Origin: Pseudomonadota bacterium
Lineage (GTDB): Bacteria; Pseudomonadota; Alphaproteobacteria; SMXQ01
Assembly: GCA_022562375.1 (NCBI GenBank)
Contig: JADFPK010000012.1
Span: 1-16,850, forward strand
DNA length: 16,850 nt
Direction: 5' to 3'
Shown here piece by piece: positions 1 through 7,417 of the stretch (its first letter is position 1; every line of letters begins with the position of its first letter). The notes below the pieces were generated by a model. That model was given only the letters and a program-made list of their open reading frames with translations. It was not told where the DNA came from and searched no databases. A program made the position numbers and the translations under genes.

Positions 1-399
1 CCCTGGGTGGTGGAGATCGCCGCCCGTTCGATCGGCGGGCTGTGCTCGCGTATCCTGCGCTTCGGCGCCGGAGTGACGCTCGAGGAACTCATCCTCAGCC
101 ACGCGCTCGGCCTGCCGGTGCCCTCGAAAGAGCGCGAAGGGCGGGCCGCCGGAGTGATGATGATCCCGGTGCCAAGGGCCGGCAAGCTGCGCCAGGTGCG
201 CGGGCTCAGCGACGCCCGAGCCGTCGCCGGCATCGAGGAGGTGACGATCAGCATTGCCACCGGAGGGGAACTCGTGCCGCTTCCCGAAGGCTATAAATAT
301 CTCGGTTTCATCTTCGCCAAGGCCGAAACCCCCCAAGCCGCCGAGCAGGCCCTGCGCCGGGCCCATGGCGCGCTTGATTTCGATATCGGGCCGCCATAG
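1..399 (+). CDS. ATP-grasp ligase, C-terminal part (5' end outside window)
   Basis: The frame is open from the first base and ends at TAG 397-399, giving 132 visible residues; the N-terminal ATP-binding part lies outside the window. The visible start (VVEIAARSIGGLCS) resembles the end of the ATP-grasp core, where E-x-N/A-A-R residues bind Mg-ATP. It is followed by the usual hydrophobic helix with ALG. Residues from about 48 onward (AAGVMMIPVPRAGKL, then SDARAVAGIEEV and YKYLGFIFAKAETPQAAEQAL) match the layout of the LAL_C2 domain found at the end of L-amino-acid-ligase-like ATP-grasp proteins. These enzymes join a carboxylate to an amine using ATP. Family membership is a confident call from motifs; the actual substrates are unknown. 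The downstream cytochrome gene has its own ribosome binding site 108 bp away, so no functional link is implied. Confidence 0.8.
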   Translation, partial: PWVVEIAARSIGGLCSRILRFGAGVTLEELILSHALGLPVPSKEREGRAAGVMMIPVPRAGKLRQVRGLSDARAVAGIEEVTISIATGGELVPLPEGYKYLGFIFAKAETPQAAEQALRRAHGALDFDIGPP

Positions 400-507
400 G
401 AATCCGATGCGGATGGGCTAGTATGACGTCCATGTCGGCGGGCGTTCCTGCCGCCGGCCGTGGCCGAGGGTAGATGCGCCGGGGTGAACAGAGGAAGAGG
501 GGTTGGG

Positions 508-1101
508 ATGACGATACGGTCTTCACGCGCGGCCGGTTCGAGGCCGGTCTTCAAGGCCTTGGCGGTCCTTTCGGGCGCCGTGCTTCTCGGCGCCGCGCTC
601 ACCGTCCAGGCGTATGCCGATGACGGCTCGCACCACGCCAAACCGCCGGCGACGAAGCAGAGCGCCGAAAAAAAGGACAAGCCGCACGAGCCGGCCAACG
701 TGCGCCTGGCGATGCCGATGATGAACGCCGAGCGCGGCATGTATCTCTTCGCCTCCAAGGGCTGCGTCGCCTGCCACTCGGTCAACGGTATCGGCGGGCA
801 CGACGCCAAGAACCTCGACGCCCATACCATGGAACAGGTGATGAACCCGTTCGACTTCGTCGCCAAGATGTGGCGGATGGCGCCGGCGATGATCTACGCC
901 CAGCAAGAGGTCTACGGCGACCAGATCCTGTTCACCGGCGAGGAGATCGCCGACATCATCGCCTTCGTGCACGACGACGGGCAGCAGCACAAATTCAACG
1001 CCACCATGATTCCGCCCAAGATCATGAAATTAATGGGCCATGTCCATGACCCCAAGCCGGCGCATCAGGAAGAACTGGGCCACAAGCCGGGGATTCGCTG
1101 A
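508..1101 (+). CDS. Exported class I c-type cytochrome
   Basis: A 197-residue protein with one haem-binding motif, C86-V-A-C89-H90. Residues 1 to about 37 form a Sec signal (Arg-rich start, hydrophobic stretch FKALAVLSGAVLLGAAL, then VQAYA), so the haem domain should lie in the periplasm or be anchored there. A charged Lys/His/Pro linker (about 38-65) precedes the haem domain. Several Met residues (M121, M124, M128) could be the sixth ligand; M124 or M128 in WRMAPAMIY is the best guess. The C-terminal tail is His-rich (HVHDPKPAHQEELGH). I chose the ATG at 508 over an in-frame ATG at 460 because GAGGAAGAGG lies just upstream and the signal peptide then starts directly. Its role is presumably electron transfer; no oxidase or dehydrogenase gene is adjacent. 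It converges on the hemerythrin-like gene with only 14 bp between the stops. Confidence 0.85.
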   Translation: MTIRSSRAAGSRPVFKALAVLSGAVLLGAALTVQAYADDGSHHAKPPATKQSAEKKDKPHEPANVRLAMPMMNAERGMYLFASKGCVACHSVNGIGGHDAKNLDAHTMEQVMNPFDFVAKMWRMAPAMIYAQQEVYGDQILFTGEEIADIIAFVHDDGQQHKFNATMIPPKIMKLMGHVHDPKPAHQEELGHKPGIR

Positions 1102-1115
1102 ACGCCCCGGCGCGC

Positions 1116-1673
1116 CTAGCCCGGATAGACGATGCCGCGCCGGGCCGCCATGTTGCGGCCGAGTTCCTTGAGGTCGGCCTCGGTCAGGCGCCGGCGGGCG
1201 AGGGGCAGGAGCACGGTGTTCTCCCAGCCGATGTGACGGCGTTGGGCCTCGGCGAAGGCGCGGGCGTTGAACAACAGGCGCACCGGGTTCGCCAATTTCG
1301 CGCTCTTGGCGATCACCTCCAAATCGGCGGCGATGAAGCTTGCCAGGTCCTCGTCGAGTTCGTGTTCGGAGCGAAGCTGGGCGATAATGTCGCCGATATT
1401 GTCGTCGGCCGGACACCGGCGCTCGAGCAGGGGAAACAGATCCGCTTCCTCGTCCTCGGCGTGGCGCGGCAACTCCTCGGTCAGGATAACGAGGATCGCC
1501 GCCGCCTCGTTGAACGCCTGGTCCGTGCTCGACTCCTCGGCCAGGGCTTCCAGCCTGTCCCACACCTGGCGCTGACGCTTATGCTCCAGGCGCATCAACG
1601 CCAGCGGCCGGAGGAACTGTTCCGGATCGGGCGGCGGCTTGATCAGGGGATCGGGCGCACCTGTCGCGGTCAT
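1116..1673 (-). CDS. Hemerythrin-like HHE domain protein
   Basis: A 185-residue, soluble, mostly helical protein without signal peptide. It carries the metal-ligand pattern of the HHE cation-binding fold: H31 in RLEHKRQ, H71-x3-E75 in PRHAEDEE, H104 in RSEHELDED, and H147-x3-E151 in RRHIGWENTVLLPLA. Such proteins bind a non-haem di-iron centre and act in oxygen, nitric oxide or iron-stress sensing or storage. The specific role here is not visible, and no signalling domain is fused. The ATG at 1673 was chosen over upstream in-frame codons because GGAGG sits 7 bases before it. The gene ends 14 bp from the stop of the convergent cytochrome c gene; both products handle iron, but they are not co-transcribed. 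Confidence 0.85.
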   Translation of the reverse strand: MTATGAPDPLIKPPPDPEQFLRPLALMRLEHKRQRQVWDRLEALAEESSTDQAFNEAAAILVILTEELPRHAEDEEADLFPLLERRCPADDNIGDIIAQLRSEHELDEDLASFIAADLEVIAKSAKLANPVRLLFNARAFAEAQRRHIGWENTVLLPLARRRLTEADLKELGRNMAARRGIVYPG

Positions 1674-1720
1674 GGATCGTCCTCCAGGAAGCGCCCAACT
1701 TAGACTCACGGTCAAGAGTA

Positions 1721-1739
1721 CATCCGAATTGGGCGGATG
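1721..1739. promoter_or_regulatory. Inverted repeat upstream of the hemerythrin-like gene
   Basis: CATCCG (1721-1726) and CGGATG (1734-1739) form perfect 6-bp arms around a 7-bp spacer, 48 bp before the hemerythrin-like start codon. The position and symmetry suit a dimeric regulator site, but 6-bp arms can arise by chance in GC-rich DNA and no known consensus is recognised. The rest of 1674-1883 holds no convincing gene. Confidence 0.2.
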
Positions 1740-1883
1740 CACAGCGGCTATTGCGAACCCGGACCGGCGGCCTCTATCGGATCACCGTGGCCGAGGCGCG
1801 AACGCCCGGATGATCCACATCGGGACCGGCAATCCCATCGGTTCCCGTCATCGCCCCTGCCCCCACAATTCTAATCTTGTTAC

Positions 1884-2966
1884 TTAAGGTATTTTCTTAA
1901 GCTTCTGCATTTGCTTGCGGAATTTTTCGCATGGGTCACCGATATCGTGGCGCGCGGTGAACCAGACGAAGTCGAAGGGCAGGCGCTTGGCGCCGTAACG
2001 CCGGGCATAGGTCCCGGGCGCGTTCTCGGCGGCCGTCACCTCGATCATGGCGAGGACGGCGACGGTCCGGCCAGGGGCCATGGTTGCCAGATGCATGGGC
2101 ACGCCGCGGTCGGTGCGCGCGTGGCCGCCGCCGGTGATCAGGACGGCGCCGTCGGGCCCGGCGGCGGCGGCATCGGCGAGGGACCTGGCCAAGTGGGCAT
2201 CGCGGGCGCGCTGGATATCGACGAACCGCCCGGTCCTCTCTGGCGCCAGCATGCCGCAATGGGTGTCGACGATTTCGGTGGTCATGGCGTCGGCGATGCC
2301 CTCATCGAAAGGGCTATCGAGTCCGAGGCGCGCCCTGAGCGCGGGGCTCAACGCCCCCAGGCCTTCCTTGGCGATCTTGCGCACCAAGGGACGCGGCAGG
2401 TTGGCGGCGATCAGCGAAAGCCCGGAATCGAGCGCCGCCTGGGCGATCGGCCGATAATGGCGCCAGTCGGGCCAGCCGGTCTTCGACCAGCCGAGCGCCG
2501 GGCCGAGGCCGGCGGCGTCCTTGGGGTTCTTGGCGAGGTGGGCGGCGATGACGGGCGCCTTATCGGCGGTGAACATCTCGAAGGCGACCGCCGGGCGGCG
2601 TCCCTTGGCGATCAGGGCGCGCAGCACCCAGTCCTGCAGGCGGTGGTGATCGGCGTTGTCGTGCTTCTCGCCGAGCAGCACCATATCGGCGCGCCCGAGG
2701 GCGGCGATCAGCGCCGATGGCGAAATAAAACGGCCGCTGCCGGGCTGATAAATCCGCCCGGCAAGGGGGTGATCGGCCAAATGTTCCGATCTCCAGGGCG
2801 GCGCCGGCGGCAGTGGCGAGACCATCGGCGCCGAGGCGGCCCTGGCCTCGGCCTTGGCCTCGTCTCTGGCTCCATGGGGGGGCGCGGCGCAATTGGCGGC
2901 GAGTAGCGCCAAAACGCCTAATATCGCCGCGCCCGGCGGGCACGATCCCTTCATCGCCTTGGCCAT
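1884..2966 (-). CDS. ChaN-like haem-binding putative lipoprotein
   Basis: A 360-residue protein. The diagnostic motifs of the ChaN/DUF399 family are present: LLGEKHDNADHH (residues 97-108) and the C-terminal GGGHARTDRGVP (279-290); AFEMF (128-132) lies between. Campylobacter ChaN is an iron-regulated outer-membrane lipoprotein that binds haem as a dimer; a similar envelope haem role is inferred here. The N-terminus has a hydrophobic stretch (about 13-25) ending AANC26, which would be a lipoprotein cysteine, but Asn at -1 is unusual for a lipobox. It could instead be a plain signal peptide cut near C26-A-A. Residues 27-57 form an Ala/Pro-rich linker typical of exported lipoproteins. Starts at 2966 (MAKAMKG) and 2954 (MKGSC) are both possible; the frame stays open to 3179, but that extra part is polar and not family-like. 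No strong ribosome binding site settles the choice. Confidence 0.75.
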   Translation of the reverse strand: MAKAMKGSCPPGAAILGVLALLAANCAAPPHGARDEAKAEARAASAPMVSPLPPAPPWRSEHLADHPLAGRIYQPGSGRFISPSALIAALGRADMVLLGEKHDNADHHRLQDWVLRALIAKGRRPAVAFEMFTADKAPVIAAHLAKNPKDAAGLGPALGWSKTGWPDWRHYRPIAQAALDSGLSLIAANLPRPLVRKIAKEGLGALSPALRARLGLDSPFDEGIADAMTTEIVDTHCGMLAPERTGRFVDIQRARDAHLARSLADAAAAGPDGAVLITGGGHARTDRGVPMHLATMAPGRTVAVLAMIEVTAAENAPGTYARRYGAKRLPFDFVWFTARHDIGDPCEKFRKQMQKLKKIP

Positions 2967-3160
2967 CGAAAGCACCCGATTGCGTGGCCTGATCGCCGGC
3001 CCCGCGGCGGAGGAGGTAAAAATTATCTGAGGGCTTCCGCCATCGCCGGCGACGGCGGCGGCCGGGTGGAGACCGTGGAATCGGCTGACACCGGGGCCGG
3101 AACGAAAGTCAACGTCGGGCCGGGCGAGTTTTTTCACGTTTTCCTCGCCGACGGCGGGGG

Positions 3161-3189
3161 TTGACTCTGGCTTTCTCAAGACGGCTAAT
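3161..3189 (+). promoter_or_regulatory. Candidate sigma70-type promoter of the ABC importer operon
   Basis: TTGACT (3161-3166, 5 of 6 to the -35 consensus) is followed after exactly 17 bp by GCTAAT (3184-3189, 4 of 6 to the -10 consensus). Transcription from here would start near 3196 and give a leader of about 130 nt before the binding-protein gene. The -10 element coincides with the start of the first 20-bp tandem repeat. An alternative -10 within the repeats is CATAAT at 3216-3221, but it lacks a matching -35. Confidence 0.4.
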
Positions 3190-3223
3190 TGGTGTCACAA
3201 TAAGCTAATTGATGTCATAATAA
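3184..3223 (+). repeat. Two tandem 20-bp direct repeats in the importer promoter
   Basis: GCTAATTGGTGTCACAATAA (3184-3203) is followed immediately by GCTAATTGATGTCATAATAA (3204-3223), which matches at 18 of 20 positions. The unit length is close to two helical turns, so proteins bound to both copies would sit on the same face of the DNA. The location overlaps the -10 and start point of the candidate promoter, which fits an operator for a repressor or nutrient regulator of the transporter. No known regulator consensus is recognised. Confidence 0.6.
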
Positions 3224-3325
3224 ACGGATTAGCGACCAGGCGGGTCCCCCCCCGTAGGAACATCGCGTCTGGGGGCCGATGCCCGGTTACAGGGTAAAAC
3301 AAAACAAACGATGGGAGAATTATCC

Positions 3326-4573
3326 ATGACCAAGTGGTTGAGAAACATCCCCGCGCTTGCCGTCGCGATGGCGGGCGCCGGGATCATCGCCGCCGCGCCC
3401 GCGGACGCCAAGGTCGAAGGCGATACCATCATCCTCGGCTCGGCGATATCCTTCACCGGCAAGTATTCCACCAATGGCATCCACGCCTCGAACGGCTACA
3501 ACCTCGCCGTCAAGCGCATCAACGAGATGGGCGGCGTCAAGGTCGGCGGCAAGAGCTACAAGCTCAAGATCAAGTATTATGACGACGAATCGACACCGCT
3601 GCGCACCGCGCAGCTCGGCGAGCGGCTGATCAAGCAGGACGGCATCAAGTTCCTCCTCGGCCCGTACTCATCGGCCACCACCACGGCCATGGCGCCGATT
3701 TCCGAGAAATACAAGATTCCCATGGTGGAAGCGGAAGGCGCCGCCCGTTCGCTGTTCACCAAGGGCTACAAGTATTTGTTCGCGGTTCTTTCGACCTCGG
3801 AGCAGTATCTCGCGCCGGTGATCGACGTTGCCGCCGAGATCGCCAAGAAGGCGGGCAAGAAACCCTCCAGCCTCAGGATCGCCATGGTGTTCGAGAACGA
3901 TCCGTTCTCGCAGGATGTGCGTGCCGGCGTGATGGATGCGGTCAAGAAGTACGGCATGAAGATCGTGCTCGACGACAAGATGCCGCGGGATCTCGCCGAC
4001 ATCTCGGCGACCCTGACCAAGGTGCGTGCGTTGAAGCCGGACGTTCTGGTGGCATCGGGGCACTCCAAGGGTGCGGCGACGGCGGCACGGCAGATCAAGG
4101 AGATGAAGATCAACGTGCCGATGATCGCCATGACCCATTGCGAGGCGGCCAAGGTCATCAAGAAGTTCGGCGCTTCGACCAACGGCTTCCTGTGCCCGAC
4201 CCAGTGGGGCGAGACCTTGTCCTACAAGGGCGATACCTTCGGCAGCGCGATGGATTACGACACGCTGTTCAAGAAGACCTACTCCGGCTACAAGAACGTG
4301 CCGTACCAGGCGGCCCAGGCCTCGGCCGCGGTGATGGTATGGAAGGACGCCTTCGAGCGCGCGAATTCCTTCGACACCGAGAAGGTTCGCCAGGCGCTTT
4401 CCGAGACCAACATGAAGACCTTCTATGGCGACATCAGGTTCTCCAAGGCCGGCAACAATATTGCCAAGCCGATGGTGTTGCGCCAGATTCAGAATGGCAA
4501 GCTCAAGATCGTGGCGCCGTTGAAGTGGGCGTCCGCTCCCGTGCAGCACCCGCGCAAGGTGCCGGGGATGTAG
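3326..4573 (+). CDS. HAAT-family ABC importer, periplasmic substrate-binding protein
   Basis: A 415-residue periplasmic receptor of the Leu/Ile/Val-binding (Peripla_BP_6) family that feeds ligand to the LivHMGF components encoded next. Residues 1-28 are a clear Sec signal (MTKWLRN, hydrophobic AVAMAGAGIIAAA, cleavage after ADA28). The mature protein opens with the family pattern of strand, GSAISFTGKYSTNG loop and long helix (NGYNLAVKRINEMGG), followed by KYYDDESTP and the LLGPYSSATTTAMAPISEKY segment that helps form the ligand pocket. The ATG at 3326 was preferred to ATG 3311 because GGGAG lies about 8 bases upstream and the signal peptide begins there. Ligand identity (branched-chain, aromatic or other amino acid, amide, or aromatic acid) cannot be read from sequence. 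A strong hairpin follows the stop, which should keep this product more abundant than the membrane subunits. Confidence 0.9.
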   Translation: MTKWLRNIPALAVAMAGAGIIAAAPADAKVEGDTIILGSAISFTGKYSTNGIHASNGYNLAVKRINEMGGVKVGGKSYKLKIKYYDDESTPLRTAQLGERLIKQDGIKFLLGPYSSATTTAMAPISEKYKIPMVEAEGAARSLFTKGYKYLFAVLSTSEQYLAPVIDVAAEIAKKAGKKPSSLRIAMVFENDPFSQDVRAGVMDAVKKYGMKIVLDDKMPRDLADISATLTKVRALKPDVLVASGHSKGAATAARQIKEMKINVPMIAMTHCEAAKVIKKFGASTNGFLCPTQWGETLSYKGDTFGSAMDYDTLFKKTYSGYKNVPYQAAQASAAVMVWKDAFERANSFDTEKVRQALSETNMKTFYGDIRFSKAGNNIAKPMVLRQIQNGKLKIVAPLKWASAPVQHPRKVPGM

Positions 4574-4602
4574 CGTTGTTTGCTGTTTGCGTAACTAGCT
4601 AA

Positions 4603-4642
4603 ACGTCCCGCCCCCGCCGCGATGCGGGGGCGGGCGTTGTTT
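4603..4642 (+). terminator. Strong intercistronic hairpin between binding protein and livH
   Basis: The 11-bp perfect stem CCCGCCCCCGC (4607-4617) / GCGGGGGCGGG (4624-4634) encloses a 6-nt loop. Past a single bulged T it extends by ACG (4603-4605) pairing with CGT (4635-4637). The 3' side continues TTGTTTAA. This looks like a partial rho-independent terminator or an mRNA 3'-end stabiliser. In binding-protein operons such elements let the receptor be made in excess over the permease. Some readthrough must occur, because no separate promoter is obvious before livH. Confidence 0.7.
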
Positions 4643-4668
4643 AAGGGGGCGACCCCGAAGGCGGTAAA

Positions 4669-5571
4669 ATGGTGGACAACATCGCATTGTTGACCGACGT
4701 GCCGGTCCTGAACGTGCAGCTTCTGCTCGACGGGTTGTTGATCGGCGCCATCTTCGCGCTCGCGGCCTATGGGCTGGCCCTGGTGTGGGGGGTGATGAAC
4801 GTCAAGAACCTGGCCCAGGGCGATCTGGTGATCATGGGCGGTTATATCGCGTGGTATTTGTCGGAGCTCGGCGTCCACCCGATCATCGGCCTGCCCATCG
4901 CCATCGTCCTGATGTTCGCCTTCGGCTGGGCGATTTACTTCCTGATCATCCGCTATGTCATCGAGCGGGACCTGTTCACCTCGCTGCTCGCCACCTTCGG
5001 GCTGGCGCTGGTCATACAGCAGTTTCTGAACATCGCCTTCGGACCCGAGGTGCAGATCACGGAATCGGGCTTCGCGATACGTTCGATGTTCGGGGGCATG
5101 GTGACGATGGCCGACATCAAGTTCGTCGCACTGTGCCTCGCCGCCGTGCTGGCCACGATCGTGGTCACCTTCATGAAGTTCAGCCGCATGGGGCAGGCGA
5201 TCCGGGCGACGGCCCAGGATCCGCGCGCCGCCAAGGTGATGGGTATCGACACCGGGCGGGTCTATGCCTTCACTTTCGCGCTGAATTCGGCGATCTGCGG
5301 CGCCGCCGGCGTCCTGATCTCGATGATCTGGGTCATCCAGCCGTTCTTCGGGATGAGCCACTCGATCCGCTCGTTCGTGATCGTGACGGCGGCGGGGCTG
5401 GGCAATCTGCCCGGCGTGATCATCGCCGGACTCGGTCTCGGCGTGGCTGAACAATACGCAGGTTTCGTGCTGGGCGCGGAGTTGCAGCAATTCTCGGTGG
5501 TCGCATTACTGGTCGTGGTACTGGTGGTGCGCCAGATCCTGCAGAGCCGGCACCGCCAGGCGGTACAATGA
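4669..5571 (+). CDS. livH: HAAT ABC importer permease, LivH type
   Basis: A 300-residue integral inner-membrane permease with about eight hydrophobic segments, the normal size for LivH. The cytoplasmic loop FSRMGQAIRATAQDPRAAKV (171-190), followed by MGID, is the family's ATPase-coupling region. The N-terminal pattern GLLIGAIFALAAYGLALVWG then MNVKNLAQGDL (about 22-53) and the AAGLGNLPGVIIAGLGLG segment (241-258) are also typical. It pairs with LivM to form the translocation channel. The ATG at 4669 follows GAAGGCGG at a suitable distance. The stop overlaps the livM start by 4 bp (ATGA), indicating translational coupling. Confidence 0.92.
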   Translation: MVDNIALLTDVPVLNVQLLLDGLLIGAIFALAAYGLALVWGVMNVKNLAQGDLVIMGGYIAWYLSELGVHPIIGLPIAIVLMFAFGWAIYFLIIRYVIERDLFTSLLATFGLALVIQQFLNIAFGPEVQITESGFAIRSMFGGMVTMADIKFVALCLAAVLATIVVTFMKFSRMGQAIRATAQDPRAAKVMGIDTGRVYAFTFALNSAICGAAGVLISMIWVIQPFFGMSHSIRSFVIVTAAGLGNLPGVIIAGLGLGVAEQYAGFVLGAELQQFSVVALLVVVLVVRQILQSRHRQAVQ

Positions 5572-6650
5572 CGTCGAAACGCGGTCAGATTCTGCTTCAG
5601 GTCGGCATCCTCGCAATCGGAATCATCGCGCCGCTGATCTTCCCCAACTACACGCTCCAGATTGCGGTGTTGTGGGTGATGATCCTGTTCGCCATGACCT
5701 GGGACGTGATGGGCGGGCAGATGGGCTACAACTCGCTCGGCAACATCTTCTTTTTCGGCGCCGGCATGTACACCTGCGTCATCGTGCAGATCGGGCTTTA
5801 TTACGACGTGGCCAAATACACCGCCGCGTACGGCGCGATTACGGTCAATTTTACGCCGGAACAGTATTTCACCGGCCTCGCCTTGGGGATGATCGCGGCG
5901 GGGCTGGTCTGTGCCGTCGCCGCGGTCATCCTCGGGTGGATCGTATTCGGCCTGCGCGGCCCTTATTTCGCCATCGGCACGCTCGGTATCGCGCTGGCGG
6001 CGGGCGAGCTGTTCTCCGCGTGGGAGTATGTCGGCGGCGGCGGCGGGATCGCCTTGCCGGTCTACCCCGGCGAGCCGGACGACCGGGCCTATTTCTTCTA
6101 TCTGCTGTGTTTCACGCTGGCGGTCGTCACCTTCTTGGTACTCAAGCGGATCTATGCCAGCCGTTTCGGCCTCGCCATCAATGCCATGCGCGACGACGAG
6201 GAGAAGGCCGAGGGCATGGGTATCCATACCCGGCGACACAAGACCGTCGGCTGGTGCATCTCGGCGTTCTTCCTCGGAATTTCGGGCGCCATCTTCGGCA
6301 ACATGATCGGCTTCATCGAGCCGCTCGAGGTCGCCTTCCCGACCGTGACGTTCGGCATCTTCATGGTGGTGATGGCTCTCTTGGGCGGCAAGGGAACCAT
6401 GTGGGGTCCGGTGATCGGGGCGACGTTGTTCCATGCCTTCAAGGAAGTCACCTGGATCCATCTGCTGGGCTGGCAGTGGGTCGCTCTCGGCGCGTTCATC
6501 ATCATCGTCGTGGTGTTCTTCCAGCAGGGCATCATGGGGTGGGTCCAGGTCAAGCGCCCGCACTGGTTCGGCATCGTCGTCGATGAGGCCGGCGCGGCCC
6601 GGGAGATCGAGCTTGAAGGGGCGCCGCGGCGCACGGGAGCCGCCGAATGA
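5568..6650 (+). CDS. livM: HAAT ABC importer permease, LivM type
   Basis: A 360-residue second permease subunit. Family landmarks are the N-terminal membrane segments with DVMGGQMGYNSLGNIFFFG (46-64), the RGPYFAIGTLGIALA segment (130-144), the coupling loop SRFGLAINAMRDDEEKAEGM (198-217), and the GGKGTMWGPVIGA segment (273-285). A Gly-rich stretch (YVGGGGGIALP, 154-164) lies in the periplasmic loop that in LivM proteins usually reads GG..G. The last 30 or so residues are a polar cytoplasmic tail, slightly longer than the usual ending. It is coupled on both sides by 4-bp ATGA overlaps, with livH upstream and livG downstream. Confidence 0.92.
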   Translation: MTSKRGQILLQVGILAIGIIAPLIFPNYTLQIAVLWVMILFAMTWDVMGGQMGYNSLGNIFFFGAGMYTCVIVQIGLYYDVAKYTAAYGAITVNFTPEQYFTGLALGMIAAGLVCAVAAVILGWIVFGLRGPYFAIGTLGIALAAGELFSAWEYVGGGGGIALPVYPGEPDDRAYFFYLLCFTLAVVTFLVLKRIYASRFGLAINAMRDDEEKAEGMGIHTRRHKTVGWCISAFFLGISGAIFGNMIGFIEPLEVAFPTVTFGIFMVVMALLGGKGTMWGPVIGATLFHAFKEVTWIHLLGWQWVALGAFIIIVVVFFQQGIMGWVQVKRPHWFGIVVDEAGAAREIELEGAPRRTGAAE

Positions 6651-7417
6651 CCGACATGATCGAGGTCGAGGGCGTCACCAAGGCGTTCGGCGGCATCATC
6701 GCCAATGACGACATCACGCTTGGCGTGCCGGAGGGGCGGATCACCGGTCTGATCGGGCCCAACGGGTCGGGCAAGACCACCCTGTTCAACTCCATCGTCG
6801 GTTACCACCCCATCGATACCGGCTCGATCCGCTTCGAGGGTGTCGAGATTTCCGACTTCCGGGTGCAGCAGATCGCCCGCCTCGGCCTGCTGCGCACCTT
6901 CCAGCAGACGCGCATCTATTCGAAGATGAACTGCGTCAAAAATATGCTGATCTCGGTGCCCCATCGGCACGAGAGCTACGCCACCATGTTCAAGACATAC
7001 CCGCCCGAGGTGACGGAGAAGGCCGTGCGGTTGCTGGAATTCGTCGGGCTGTATGAGAAACGGCTGCTGATTTCGGGCGATCTTTCCTTCGGCCAGCAGA
7101 AGCTGCTGGAATTCGCCATGGCGCTGATGAACGAGCCCAAGGTCCTTTTGCTGGACGAGCCCACCGCCGGCATCAACCCGACCCTGATCAACGGGCTGAT
7201 CGACCGGCTCAAGCACGCGACCCGCGAGTTCGGCATCACGCTGTTCGTCATCGAGCACAACATGCCGGTGATCATGGGACTGGCCGACAACATCTACTGC
7301 CTGTCCAATGGGCGGGTGCTGGCGCACGGCACGCCGGCGGAGATCCAGAAGGACGGGCGGGTCATCGACGCCTATCTCGGCGGGCATCATGCGGTGGACT
7401 CCGAGGAGTCCGATTGA
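6647..7417 (+). CDS. livG: HAAT ABC importer ATPase, LivG type
   Basis: A 256-residue cytoplasmic ATP-binding subunit with all ABC motifs: Walker A GPNGSGKT (37-44), the Q-loop region around FQQTRIYSKM (85-94), signature LSFGQQ (146-151, a normal LivG variant of LSGGQ), Walker B LLLDE (167-171) with PTAGINP following, and the H-loop in VIEHNMPVIM (H204). The AGINP and EHNMPVIMGLAD segments are diagnostic for LivG rather than LivF. It forms a heterodimer with LivF to drive transport. GGGAG precedes the start by about 7 bases, inside the livM end. Its TGA shares one base with the LivF ATG. Confidence 0.93.
   Translation: MTDMIEVEGVTKAFGGIIANDDITLGVPEGRITGLIGPNGSGKTTLFNSIVGYHPIDTGSIRFEGVEISDFRVQQIARLGLLRTFQQTRIYSKMNCVKNMLISVPHRHESYATMFKTYPPEVTEKAVRLLEFVGLYEKRLLISGDLSFGQQKLLEFAMALMNEPKVLLLDEPTAGINPTLINGLIDRLKHATREFGITLFVIEHNMPVIMGLADNIYCLSNGRVLAHGTPAEIQKDGRVIDAYLGGHHAVDSEESD

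Larger units (their letters stand above)
2967..3325. other. Divergent intergenic region between the ChaN-like gene and the ABC importer operon
   Basis: A stretch of 359 bases without a convincing gene. It must hold the promoters for both divergent units. The right half is notably AT-richer than its surroundings and includes the promoter and tandem repeat listed separately. It also has an 8-C homopolymer (3246-3253) in the presumed leader and a weak inverted repeat (GGCGAG 3123-3128 with CTCGCC 3144-3149) around a T-rich loop. A perfect Shine-Dalgarno-like AGGAGGT near 3011 has no start codon at a usable distance. Confidence 0.6.

Noticed and set aside
460..507. Upstream ATG extending the cytochrome c N-terminus by 16 residues
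   Set aside because: It would put a polar Arg/Gly-rich stretch ahead of the signal peptide, while ATG 508 has a good ribosome binding site directly upstream.
1911..2906. A 331-codon plus-strand frame opposite the ChaN-like gene
   Set aside because: Gly/Asp/Arg-rich shadow frame without any domain; the minus strand encodes recognisable ChaN motifs.
3009..3020. Perfect Shine-Dalgarno-like AGGAGGTAAAA on the plus strand
   Set aside because: The following codons (ATT ATC TGA) give no start codon or open frame, so no small gene can be supported.
2967..3179. N-terminal extension of the ChaN-like frame to 3179
   Set aside because: The added residues are not family-like, place the hydrophobic signal more than 70 residues inside, and have no ribosome binding site.
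3246..3253. Run of eight C as a phase-variable tract
   Set aside because: It lies in an untranslated leader, is short, and nothing indicates switching; kept only as a note in the intergenic entry.
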